Source of the DNA: Riemerella anatipestifer_F
Lineage (GTDB): Bacteria; Bacteroidota; Bacteroidia; Flavobacteriales; Weeksellaceae
NCBI RefSeq assembly: GCF_037861325.1
Contig: NZ_JAFELW010000002.1
DNA: 64,000 nt
Strand: one strand, 5' to 3'
Notes under the pieces: model-generated
Told to the model about the DNA's origin: nothing
What the model saw: the letters and a program-made list of their open reading frames with translations, nothing else
Database searches by the model: none
Made by a program: the position numbers and the translations under genes
Part shown: positions 37,553-46,643 of the stretch, piece by piece
Layout of the letters: the number at the start of each line of letters is the position of its first letter
How positions within the stretch are numbered: position 1 is the stretch's first letter

Positions 37553-38995
37553 TTATTTCCATCCACCTCCCAAACTTTTATAGAGATAAACCGTTGCGTT
37601 CAGCTGTGTATTTTTAGCTTCTATAAGTTCCATTTTAGCATCTAAGGCATCTCTTTGCGTCATCAAAACCTCCATATAGTCTGCCCTAGCATTAGTAAAC
37701 AGAAGATTTGAAATTCCTATCGCCTCATCTAAATCTTTGCTTTGAGTGTGTTTTAAGTCAAAGTATTGTTGGTAATTTTTAATTTTATTCAAATTATTAG
37801 AAACTTCCATATAGGCTTTGATGAGCGTTTTATTATACTCATACAAAGCCTGTAGTTGAGATGCATTTGCTGTATTAAATTTCGCTTTTATCGCTGATTT
37901 GTTAATTAGCGGTCCGACCAAATCTCCCACTATATTATAAGCTAAAGACTCTGGAAAATGAGTGAAGTAACTCGGTTTAAAAGCTTCTAAACCAGCTCCA
38001 AATGTAATATTTAAAGAAGGGTAAAACTCTTTTCTAGCAGCTTCTACATCTAACTTGGCAGCCTCTAACTCTAGCTCTGCTTGTTTAACATCTGGTCTAT
38101 TAGCCAATAACTCTGAAGGAATACCTGTTTTAATAGACTGTGGTACGAGCTCCAAAAATTCTGCACTTGAACGAGGAATAGGTTGATAGAATCTTCCTAG
38201 TAACAAATTGATGTCATTTTCTTTCTCTAAAATGCTTTGTTGAACTGTATATAAATTCGCCGATGATTTTGCTAACTCAGCTTCAAATTTTTTAACTGAT
38301 AATTCTGTAGTTGCAGCCGCCTGTTTCTGAATTTTAGAAACCTCCAACGCTTTTCTTTGAAGTTCAATATATTTTTTAAGATAAGAGTATTGGCTATCCA
38401 AAGCTAAAAGTTCATAATAGCTTTGTGCCACTTCTGCTATCAAACTTGAAAGTACAAAATTCTTACCTTCTACTGTAGCTAGATAGTGAGCTATTGCAGA
38501 TTTTTTTTCTGTTCTAAGCTTATTCCAAATATCCACCTCCCAATCGGCTTGTAAGCCTACTCCAAAATTACCCAACGGATCCGGAATTGGCTTTCCTTCT
38601 TCCATCTGTGTAGCTGCATCCCCTGCTCCTTCACTAGTATAACGCCCCACTTTTCTAACACCTGCAGTTGCCCCCACAGAAACTGTGGGAAGCAATCTTC
38701 CGTTTTTGTACATTACATTACTTTTGGCCTTTTCTATCTCTTGTAATGTAATTAGTAGCTCTTGATTATTACTAAGTGCCGTTTCTATTAAAGAAACTAA
38801 ATTAGGATCTGTAAAAAACTCTCTCCAAGGTGGAGTTCCTGTACTTTTATTAGAAACTTCATCTTTTGTATAGCTTTCTGGTAGAGTCTCTTTTACATTA
38901 TCTTTTACTTGTAATGGTGCTGGTGCTTTACAATTAACTAGCACTAAGCTACCCACTACCAATGATATATATTTTAGTTTAGTTTTCATCTTCAA
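37553..38995 (-). CDS. TolC-like outer-membrane efflux lipoprotein
   Basis: This is the outer-membrane channel of an RND pump. The 480-residue product has a signal peptide with lipobox (LVLVNC), so it is likely lipid-anchored like OprM. Two OEP repeats of coiled-coil helices follow: NNQELLITLQEIEKAKSNVMYKNGRLLPTVSVGA and ANRPDVKQAELELEAAKLDVEAARKEFYPSLNI. The 5' end overlaps the acrB-like gene by 17 bases, so the three pump genes are one operon. Confidence 0.93.
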   Translation of the reverse strand: MKMKTKLKYISLVVGSLVLVNCKAPAPLQVKDNVKETLPESYTKDEVSNKSTGTPPWREFFTDPNLVSLIETALSNNQELLITLQEIEKAKSNVMYKNGRLLPTVSVGATAGVRKVGRYTSEGAGDAATQMEEGKPIPDPLGNFGVGLQADWEVDIWNKLRTEKKSAIAHYLATVEGKNFVLSSLIAEVAQSYYELLALDSQYSYLKKYIELQRKALEVSKIQKQAAATTELSVKKFEAELAKSSANLYTVQQSILEKENDINLLLGRFYQPIPRSSAEFLELVPQSIKTGIPSELLANRPDVKQAELELEAAKLDVEAARKEFYPSLNITFGAGLEAFKPSYFTHFPESLAYNIVGDLVGPLINKSAIKAKFNTANASQLQALYEYNKTLIKAYMEVSNNLNKIKNYQQYFDLKHTQSKDLDEAIGISNLLFTNARADYMEVLMTQRDALDAKMELIEAKNTQLNATVYLYKSLGGGWK

Positions 38996-41900
38996 TTTCT
39001 TCAGTTAATGGATTAAGGTCTTCATATTCTGCCAACTCATTTTTTCCTGCTATTTTACCAAAAATAAGATATAAGCCAGGTATAAGTACTACGCCAAATA
39101 TTGTCCCAATAAACATACCTCCTGCCGCTGCAGTTCCTATCGTTCTATTACCGATTGCTCCTGGACCTGTTGCCAAAGCTAAAGGAATAAGCCCCGCAAT
39201 AAATGCAAAAGATGTCATTAAAATAGGACGAAAACGCATCACAGCTCCTTCTATAGCCGCTTTGAATATTGTAGCACCTTCGTTTTTTCTCTGCACTGCA
39301 TATTCTACTATAAGTACCGCGTTTTTACCCAATAAACCTATCAACATTACTAGAGCAACTTGTGCATAGATATTATTTTCTAAACCAAAAAGTTTAAGGA
39401 ATAAAAACGCTCCAAAAATACCCGATGGGAGACACAATATTACAGGCAATGGGAGAATAAAACTTTCATACTGTGCTGATAATATGAGATATACAAATCC
39501 TAAACAAATTAGAAATATGTAAACCGCCTCGTTACCTCTACCTACCTCATCTTTAGATATCCCAGCCCAATCTATCCCATAGCCTCTAGGCAGGGTTTTA
39601 TCTGCTGTTTCTTTTATAGCTTCTATGGCTTGTCCACTACTGTAACCTTCCGAAGGATAGCCACTTATCTGTGCAGAGTTATACATATTATGTCTCGTAA
39701 TCTCACTCATACCATAAACTTTCTCCATATGCATAAAATCTGAGTAAGGTACCATTTCTTCTTTATCATTTTTAACATAAAGATTCATAATATCCTGAGG
39801 TAAAGCTCTGTACTGAGGTGCAGCCTGAACAATAACCTTATAAGGTTTACCAAAACGGATAAATCCTGTTTCGTAGTTAGACCCTATTAGAGTGGATAGA
39901 TTATCCATTGCATTACCTATACTTACCCCTTTTTGTTCTGCAATATCATTGTCTACTCTCAACATATATTGAGGAAAACTAGCAGAATAAAATGTAAATA
40001 CAGACGCCAGTTCTGGTCTTTTGCTTAGCTCCTTTACAAAGTTACGACTGACCTCTTCCATTTTAGCATAATCGTTACTTCCTGTTTTATCCAGCAATCT
40101 CAATTCAAATCCTCCTGCTGCACCATAACCTGGTATAGATGGTGGTTGGAAAAACTCAATATTAGAACCTCCTATATCTTTACATTTCTCCTCTAGTTCT
40201 TCTATAATTTCGGTAGCAGATTTATCTCTTTCGTCCCAATTTTTAAGGTTGATTAAACAAGTTCCTGAGTTAGCTCCTGTACCTTCGGATAAAATTTCGT
40301 ATCCAGCTAATGATGATACAGATTTTACCCCTTCTATTCCCTCTGCTATTTTCTGTATTTTTAGAGCCTGTTGGTTGGTTCTTTCTATGGTAGAGCCTGG
40401 AGGTGTTTGCACAATGGCATAAATCATTCCTTGGTCTTCGTTAGGTATAAATCCTGACGGAAGCCCATTATTAAGAAAATATACCAAAAAACAAAATACT
40501 GATAATCCGCCTAATGTAATCCATTTTTTACTTACAGTCTTATACAAAAGGGTTTCATATCTTTTTGTCCCTTTGGCAAATACTCTATTAAATCCATCTA
40601 TAAATTTATTTATAGGCGTCTTCTTTCTCTCTTTACCATGATTATTTTTAAGAATTAAAGCACATAATGCTGGCGTAAGTGTGAGAGCCACTATCCCAGA
40701 GAGTATAATGGACGATGCCATAGTGATAGAAAACTGTCTATAAAATACCCCTACAGGACCACTCATAAACGCCACAGGGATAAATACCGCTGCCATAACC
40801 AAAGTAATTGCTATAATAGCCCCACTTATTTCTCCCATTGCTTCTTGTGTGGCTTCTAGTGGTGATAAATGCTTTTCTTCCATCTTTGCGTGTACAGCTT
40901 CTATAACCACAATGGCATCATCTACTACCACACCTATTGCCATTACCAAAGCAAAGAGAGTAATCATATTTACCGTTATCCCAAAGGAGGACATTACCGC
41001 AAAAGCACCTATTAAAGACACTGGCACAGCCAACGCTGGTATAAGTGTAGAACGCCAATCACCCAAAAATATAAAAACAACAATCCCTACCAATACAAAG
41101 GCTTCGAATAAGGTATGGACGACCTTCTCCATAGAGGCGTCTAAGAAGCGAGAAACATCATAACTTATCTCATAGTGCATTCCTTTAGGGAAAGAGGTTT
41201 TATTAAGTTCTTCTAGCAATGTTTTTACATTTTTAATTACCTCACTAGCATTAGACCCGTAAGACTGCTTAATTGTAATAGCTGCAGATGGCTTACCATT
41301 AAGCGTAGAGTAAATATCGTACATTGAACTTCCGAATTCTATATCTGCTACATCTTTCAACCGTACAAACTCACCATTAGAATTTGCTTTTACAATGATA
41401 TTACCATAGTCTTTTTCATTATCGAAACGTCCAGGATACTTTAATACATATTCAAATGATTGTGAACGCTTCCCAGAACTTTCTCCTGTTCTACCTGGAG
41501 AAGCTTCTAAACTTTGAGAACTAAGCGCTTCCATCACCTCATCAGTAGAAATATTATATGCAGTAAGTCTGTCAGGTTTTAGCCAAATACGCATCGCATA
41601 CTCTCTGGTTCCAAGTATATCAGCAAACCCAACACCATTAACCCTTCTTAACTCTGGAAGAATGTTAATATCTGCATAATTGAATAAAAACTTTTGGTCG
41701 GCTTTAGGGTCATCACTATAGAGATTAACATACATCAGCATATTAGGTTCTTCTCTCGTAATTTTAACCCCTTCTCGTACCACCAAAGGAGGTAATTTGT
41801 TAATGGCTGAAGAAACTCTATTCTGCACATTTACAGCAGCTAAGTTAGGGTCTGTACCCAAATTAAAAACTACTTGTATGGAGGCTACCCCATCATTCCC

Positions 41901-42146
41901 TGCATCAGAGGTAATGTATTTCATACCTTGCACCCCATTTAGAGCTTGTTCTAAAGGGATTACTACTGATTTTACCAAAAGTTCATTATTGGCACCTGGA
42001 TATTCTGCCGTAATATTTACTTTAGGTGGCGAGATAGACGGAAATTGGGTAATAGGTAAGCTTAATAAAGATAATACCCCCAAAAATACTATGATAAGAG
42101 AAATTACTATTGATAGTACAGGTCTCTTTATGAATGTTTTAAACAT
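38979..42146 (-). CDS. RND efflux transporter, AcrB-like (HAE1 family)
   Basis: This 1055-residue inner-membrane proton/drug antiporter is the usual length, with twelve predicted helices in two halves and two large periplasmic loops. The proton relay is present: VVVDDAIVVIEAV in helix 4 (equivalent to D407/D408 of AcrB) and the Lys of LIGLLGKNAVLIVEYAV in helix 10 (K940). GPVGVFYRQFSITMASSI and the N-terminal FIKRPVLSIVISL are typical of HAE1. It lies between the adaptor gene (11 bases) and the channel gene (17-base overlap). Substrates are probably diverse lipophilic drugs or bile-like compounds. Confidence 0.96.
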   Translation of the reverse strand: MFKTFIKRPVLSIVISLIIVFLGVLSLLSLPITQFPSISPPKVNITAEYPGANNELLVKSVVIPLEQALNGVQGMKYITSDAGNDGVASIQVVFNLGTDPNLAAVNVQNRVSSAINKLPPLVVREGVKITREEPNMLMYVNLYSDDPKADQKFLFNYADINILPELRRVNGVGFADILGTREYAMRIWLKPDRLTAYNISTDEVMEALSSQSLEASPGRTGESSGKRSQSFEYVLKYPGRFDNEKDYGNIIVKANSNGEFVRLKDVADIEFGSSMYDIYSTLNGKPSAAITIKQSYGSNASEVIKNVKTLLEELNKTSFPKGMHYEISYDVSRFLDASMEKVVHTLFEAFVLVGIVVFIFLGDWRSTLIPALAVPVSLIGAFAVMSSFGITVNMITLFALVMAIGVVVDDAIVVIEAVHAKMEEKHLSPLEATQEAMGEISGAIIAITLVMAAVFIPVAFMSGPVGVFYRQFSITMASSIILSGIVALTLTPALCALILKNNHGKERKKTPINKFIDGFNRVFAKGTKRYETLLYKTVSKKWITLGGLSVFCFLVYFLNNGLPSGFIPNEDQGMIYAIVQTPPGSTIERTNQQALKIQKIAEGIEGVKSVSSLAGYEILSEGTGANSGTCLINLKNWDERDKSATEIIEELEEKCKDIGGSNIEFFQPPSIPGYGAAGGFELRLLDKTGSNDYAKMEEVSRNFVKELSKRPELASVFTFYSASFPQYMLRVDNDIAEQKGVSIGNAMDNLSTLIGSNYETGFIRFGKPYKVIVQAAPQYRALPQDIMNLYVKNDKEEMVPYSDFMHMEKVYGMSEITRHNMYNSAQISGYPSEGYSSGQAIEAIKETADKTLPRGYGIDWAGISKDEVGRGNEAVYIFLICLGFVYLILSAQYESFILPLPVILCLPSGIFGAFLFLKLFGLENNIYAQVALVMLIGLLGKNAVLIVEYAVQRKNEGATIFKAAIEGAVMRFRPILMTSFAFIAGLIPLALATGPGAIGNRTIGTAAAGGMFIGTIFGVVLIPGLYLIFGKIAGKNELAEYEDLNPLTEEIEDEN

Positions 42147-42157
42147 AGCTTAATATT

Positions 42158-43240
42158 TTAGTTGGCATTAAGTTTTAGAGTTTTTAATATCTCTTTAGGA
42201 TTTTGAAACTGAGTTTTTACAACATCATTATCTCTTACCTTTTGTACTCCTTCTAATAATATTTTGTCACCTGCAGAAAGCCCTGAACTTACCACATAAA
42301 TATCTGGTAAAGAATAAGTAACTTTAATATTTTTAGATTCTACTTTACCATTCTTATCTACAACAAAAACATATTTCTGATCCTGAATTTCATAGGTTGC
42401 CTTTTGTGGGATAATAAGTGCATTCTTCACAGGAATCTCCATTCTTACTTTTCCTGTTTGTCCGTTTCTTAAAAGCAAATCCGAGTTAGGAAACTTAGCA
42501 CGGAAGGCTATGTTACCTGTTTCATTATTAAACTCTCCTTCTATATTTTGGATAAAACCTTTCTCTGGGTGCTCTTGACCATTTGCCATAACTAGAGTTA
42601 CTTGCTGCTTACTTCTCTCATCAGCATTGGTTTGATAGCTCAAATATTCAGGCTCAGAGACATTAAAATAGGCGTAGACATTGGTATTATCTGAAAGACT
42701 TGTTAACAAATCTCCTTCTTCTATAAGACTTCCTAATTTGAGAGGAATTCTATTGATAATACCAGAAAACGGGGCTCTAATAGTAGTAAAAGACAAATGT
42801 AACTGAGCCATTCTCATTTCTGCACTAGCCGCATCTAGTTTAGCTTTAGCCAAAGCTTTTTCATTTTTGGAAACAATATTATTCCCAGCCAAAATACTTG
42901 CGTTTTGATATTCTATTCTAGCCTGTTCTACCTCAGCTCTTGTTTTCATGAGTTCAGCCTCATAGACTTGTGGCATTATTCTGAACAGAACTTGTCCTGC
43001 TTTTACATACTGACCTTCGTCCACATAGATTTTATCCAAAAAACCCTTGCCTTGAGCTCTTACCTCTATATTTTTTTGGGATTGTATTTGGGCTACAAAA
43101 TCTTTGGAGATATTAGTATCCATTTTTAGAGGTTGAGTTATAGGATAAACAGGCATCTCCTCTTTTTTATCTTTATCTTCTGATTTGCAAGAGGATAGAT
43201 TTAAAACTATTAGTACTGATAAAAGTGTGATTTTATTCAT
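42158..43240 (-). CDS. RND efflux periplasmic adaptor, AcrA-like lipoprotein
   Basis: This 360-residue membrane-fusion protein has a lipobox (VLNLSSC) at the N-terminus. It then has the lipoyl half-motifs (IEVRAQGKGFLDKIYVDEGQYVKAGQVLFRI and LHLSFTTIRAPFSGIINRIPLKLGSLIEEGD) around a short helical hairpin, and beta-barrel and membrane-proximal domains. It is the first gene of the pump operon. A palindrome upstream at 43280-43296 could be the operator; no TetR-type regulator gene adjoins it. Confidence 0.94.
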   Translation of the reverse strand: MNKITLLSVLIVLNLSSCKSEDKDKKEEMPVYPITQPLKMDTNISKDFVAQIQSQKNIEVRAQGKGFLDKIYVDEGQYVKAGQVLFRIMPQVYEAELMKTRAEVEQARIEYQNASILAGNNIVSKNEKALAKAKLDAASAEMRMAQLHLSFTTIRAPFSGIINRIPLKLGSLIEEGDLLTSLSDNTNVYAYFNVSEPEYLSYQTNADERSKQQVTLVMANGQEHPEKGFIQNIEGEFNNETGNIAFRAKFPNSDLLLRNGQTGKVRMEIPVKNALIIPQKATYEIQDQKYVFVVDKNGKVESKNIKVTYSLPDIYVVSSGLSAGDKILLEGVQKVRDNDVVKTQFQNPKEILKTLKLNAN

Positions 43241-43279
43241 TTCGTTAATTTGTTAAGTTATTAGAAAATTATGGTTCTC

Positions 43280-43296
43280 ATCAAACTTGGTTTGAT
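43280..43296. promoter_or_regulatory. Palindrome upstream of the efflux operon (possible operator)
   Basis: ATCAAAC-TTG-GTTTGAT is a perfect 7-base inverted repeat with a 3-base spacer, 40 bases before the acrA-like start. The size and place fit a repressor operator; the protein that would bind is unknown. Confidence 0.4.
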
Positions 43297-43365
43297 AGGA
43301 AAAGGGTGTATCCCATATATCAATAAATACGGAAATACACGATAATTTTTACAATAAAAAACAAA

Positions 43366-43734
43366 TCAAATTCTAATAGAACGAATGAAAATATAGCGTT
43401 TTACCTTTAGATAAGAAAAAACAGAGGTATCTCTGTACAGTATTTTAGCTACCTTAAAGAGAGCTATAGAGAGTATGAAATAAAAAATAACTTCCTTAAT
43501 AGTACTAGAAATAATAGTATTAAAGTCTTCATCTATCTCGTTTAAAGAAGCTATTAAACTAGCTGTATCCTCAAATAAATCTTTCTCAATAAGAGGTGTA
43601 TGTTTTTTAGAAAATTTAGCCAATGTTGTACCTACCTCTTTACCAAGTGGTAGCTTCATAGAGTTTGCCTCTATTTTCCAAGAAGAAAATAAAGTAATCA
43701 AAACTACTAATAAAAGGGCTAAATACTTTTTCAT
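43366..43734 (-). CDS. Hypothetical exported/membrane protein (122 aa)
   Basis: I do not recognise this protein. It starts MKKYLALLLVVLITLFSSWKIEA, a signal peptide or anchor, has a polar central part (residues 25-80) and a second hydrophobic helix (EVIFYFILSIALFKVAKILY), and ends in a basic tail (KVKRYIFIRSIRI). ATG 43734 is preferred over ATG 43746 because it begins the signal peptide directly. It lies between the pump operon and pckA, same strand, with 125 bases to the pump genes; no link in function is evident. Confidence 0.6.
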   Translation of the reverse strand: MKKYLALLLVVLITLFSSWKIEANSMKLPLGKEVGTTLAKFSKKHTPLIEKDLFEDTASLIASLNEIDEDFNTIISSTIKEVIFYFILSIALFKVAKILYRDTSVFSYLKVKRYIFIRSIRI

Positions 43735-43821
43735 TTCAGTGAGCAAAGGTAATTAGAGATTTCTTATTACAATGTGTATTAACAAACTTTAACATATTAT
43801 AATTACCTATTGATACCTTGT

Positions 43822-43863
43822 GATAAGAAAATAGAGTGCCAAATTAAATTAGCACTCTATTTT
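43822..43863 (-). terminator. Intrinsic terminator of pckA
   Basis: On the minus strand, AAAATAGAGTGC (43863-43852) pairs perfectly with GCACTCTATTTT (43839-43828), followed by CTTATC. It begins about 23 bases after the pckA stop. Confidence 0.8.
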
Positions 43864-43885
43864 ATTCAAAATATTTTCAGTAAAA

Positions 43886-45490
43886 TTATAACTGAGGTCC
43901 TGCCGCTACTAATCTCTTACCTTCTTCAGTATCTGTATATTGTTCAAAATTCTTAATATACTTAGCTGCTAGAGATTTTGCTTTTTCTTCCCATTCTGCT
44001 GGTGTAGCATAAGTATCTCTTGGGTCTAGGATACCTTCAGAAACATTAGGTAACGAAGTAGGAATTTCTAAATTCATTACAGGAACTACGCTCTTAGGAG
44101 CATTATCTATAGAACCATCTAAAATAGCATCAATGATAGCTCTTGTATCTTTTAATGAAATTCTCTTACCTGTACCATTCCACCCAGTGTTTACTAAATA
44201 AGCCTTAGCACCGTGTTCTTTCATTTTGCTAATCAATGTTTTAGAATACATTGTTGGGTGTAAAGTAAGGAATGCTTCCCCAAACGCTGGCGAGAACGAA
44301 GGTGTAGGCTCTGTAATACCTCTCTCTGTTCCTGCTAATTTAGAAGTATACCCACATAAGAAGTGATATTGTGCTTGGTCTTCTGAAAGTATAGATACTG
44401 GAGGCAATACCCCAAAAGCATCAGCAGATAGATATATAATCTTACTAGCGTGTCCTGCCTTAGAAGGAAGCACTATCTTATTGATATGATAGATAGGGTA
44501 AGAAACTCTAGTATTTTCTGTAATAGAACCGTCTTTATAATCTATCTCACCGTATTCATTTACCACAACATTCTCTAATAAAGCGTCTCTCTTAATTGCT
44601 CTAAAGATGTCTGGTTCTTTCTCCTCTGTAAGGTCGATAACTTTAGCGTAGCAACCTCCTTCATAGTTGAATACTCCGTTGTTATCCCAACCGTGCTCAT
44701 CATCACCTATTAGGTATCTTTTCGGGTCTGCAGAAAGCGTTGTTTTACCTGTTCCTGAAAGACCAAAGAATAACGCTACATCTCCTTTCTCTCCTACATT
44801 GGCAGAACAGTGCATAGATGCCATACCTTTAAGTGGTAGGTAGTAGTTCATCATCGCGAACATACCTTTTTTCATCTCTCCACCATACCAAGTACCTCCT
44901 ATGATTTGGATTTTTTCTGTAAGGTTAAACATCACAAAGTTTTCAGAGTTTAGACCTTGTTTTTCCCAATCAGGGTTAGTAGTTTTAGAACCGTTCATCA
45001 CAACAAAATCAGGCTCTCCGAAGTTTTCTAACTCGTGAACAGATGGTCTAATGAACATATTGGTAACAAAGTGTGCTTGCCAAGCCACCTCCATTACAAA
45101 TCTTACTTTAAGTCTAGTATCAGGGTTAGTTCCGCAGAAAGCATCTACCACATAAAGTTTTTTAGATGTAGAAAGTTGCTTAAGAACTAAATCTTTACAA
45201 TGTGCAAAAACTTCTGGAGAAGTGGGTCTGTTAACATTACCATCCCAGTGTATTGTATCTTTAGTAATATCATCTAATACGATGTATCTATCCTTAGGGG
45301 ATCTCCCTGTAAAAATTCCTGTTTTAACAGCTACCGCTCCTGATTCTGTTTGAGCTCCTTTCTCAAAGCCTTTATTCTTATCAGAAACCTCTGCTTTGTA
45401 AAGTTCTTCATAACTAGGATTATACACTACTTCATGGTAACCTGTAATCCCCAAATTGTGCAACTCTTGGATAATTTTTAAATTTTTCAT
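43886..45490 (-). CDS. pckA: Phosphoenolpyruvate carboxykinase (ATP)
   Basis: PckA converts oxaloacetate and ATP to PEP, CO2 and ADP; in Bacteroidetes it can also run in the carboxylating direction. The 534 residues match the ATP type. Motifs are FTGRSPKDRYIV near 59-70 (oxaloacetate-binding Arg), the kinase-1a loop GLSGTGKTTLSADPKR near 242-257, the metal site DDEHGWD, and RISLKDTRAIIDAI toward the end. It is monocistronic and ends at a strong terminator, which fits a highly expressed gene. Confidence 0.98.
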   Translation of the reverse strand: MKNLKIIQELHNLGITGYHEVVYNPSYEELYKAEVSDKNKGFEKGAQTESGAVAVKTGIFTGRSPKDRYIVLDDITKDTIHWDGNVNRPTSPEVFAHCKDLVLKQLSTSKKLYVVDAFCGTNPDTRLKVRFVMEVAWQAHFVTNMFIRPSVHELENFGEPDFVVMNGSKTTNPDWEKQGLNSENFVMFNLTEKIQIIGGTWYGGEMKKGMFAMMNYYLPLKGMASMHCSANVGEKGDVALFFGLSGTGKTTLSADPKRYLIGDDEHGWDNNGVFNYEGGCYAKVIDLTEEKEPDIFRAIKRDALLENVVVNEYGEIDYKDGSITENTRVSYPIYHINKIVLPSKAGHASKIIYLSADAFGVLPPVSILSEDQAQYHFLCGYTSKLAGTERGITEPTPSFSPAFGEAFLTLHPTMYSKTLISKMKEHGAKAYLVNTGWNGTGKRISLKDTRAIIDAILDGSIDNAPKSVVPVMNLEIPTSLPNVSEGILDPRDTYATPAEWEEKAKSLAAKYIKNFEQYTDTEEGKRLVAAGPQL

Positions 45491-45622
45491 AGGTGGTATT
45501 AATTATATATATTATGGTTTTATTTTTAAGGCATACAAATTTACTTATTCTCCTAGAGGAATAGTGCGTTAAAGATAATGATATTAGTCAGAAATCACAA
45601 CTTAAAAATAAAACACTGATTA

Positions 45623-46525
45623 TCATAAAATTATATCCGAAAATTTAAAAATATTAGAAAAACCCTGCTCCTCAAAATAAGACCTTGCTCCAGAAAAATT
45701 CTCAGCCATAATAAAATCTCCACCCCAAGCTCCTAAACTTTTTATAAATCCTGGACAATCTGAAAAATAAAGTTCTTTAGCCGTAGGTATCCCTAAAAAT
45801 TCAGAAAGTTTTTGCTCGTGTGCTATCATCAGTTTTGAAAATTCTTCTAAACCATCTGCTTTTATTACTTCATCAGTAAGTTCTGAAAAAAAAGCTATAT
45901 CCTTTTTAGATTTTTCCCTTGCCTTATACAAAGCAATACCTTCTCTACTGTCTTGCTTTTGGTTTAAATGTATAAAGAGTAAATCGTCTTTGAATTTAGG
46001 TGAAAAATGCACAGGTACAACTTCCCTAAAGGGCTTTAGTTGGTACAATATAGATTTCTCTTCTAATGCTACAGCCACATCGTAGCCACTACCTCCCAAT
46101 GTATTTTCGTTAAGAAGAAATGCATCTGCTTTTGCCCACTTTGCTAAGTTAGCCATAAGTGTAGAGCTACTCCCTAGACCATAATTGGCAGGAAACTGAA
46201 GATTAGTTTTGATATGATAGGAAACTCCTTTTTTTAACTTTTCCAGCGAAATAGATTGCAGATACTTTAATACTTTTAGGATAAATTCGGCATTAGGTTT
46301 TAAGTTAGTAGAGATAATCTCCCACTTACGATAATCTATCTCTATAGACAGCCACAACTGGTTTTGATGATAGGTTTCCCAAAAGATTTTAGCATTGTTA
46401 TCCTTTTTTTCTTCCACCCATAAATCTTGCCCCATTTTGGTTGGTAATGCCAAAGCTTTAGCACCGTCTAAAACAACATACTCGGAAGTGATGAGTAATT
46501 TTCCTGGCGAGAAATAATGTTCCAT
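45623..46525 (-). CDS. GHMP-family kinase (mevalonate kinase-like)
   Basis: This 300-residue small-molecule kinase has the N-terminal SPGKLLITSEYVVLDGAKALALPTK, the GHMP phosphate-binding loop YGLGSSSTLMANLAKWA at about 115-131, and GGSGYDVAVA. The latter marks a subfamily common in Flavobacteriia that is often annotated simply as GYDIA-type GHMP kinase. A step in the mevalonate isoprenoid pathway is the most likely role, but mevalonate and phosphomevalonate kinase cannot be separated here. No other mevalonate gene is nearby. Confidence 0.82.
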   Translation of the reverse strand: MEHYFSPGKLLITSEYVVLDGAKALALPTKMGQDLWVEEKKDNNAKIFWETYHQNQLWLSIEIDYRKWEIISTNLKPNAEFILKVLKYLQSISLEKLKKGVSYHIKTNLQFPANYGLGSSSTLMANLAKWAKADAFLLNENTLGGSGYDVAVALEEKSILYQLKPFREVVPVHFSPKFKDDLLFIHLNQKQDSREGIALYKAREKSKKDIAFFSELTDEVIKADGLEEFSKLMIAHEQKLSEFLGIPTAKELYFSDCPGFIKSLGAWGGDFIMAENFSGARSYFEEQGFSNIFKFSDIIL

Positions 46526-46643
46526 AAGGCAAAGTTAATTCTAATTATTCGGTTTTAAAACAAGTAAACTTTATTTTGCCTCTATTATTAGTTGATATAT
46601 TGTTATATTTGTTCATTGGTTTATTATCTAACACATAACCTTT

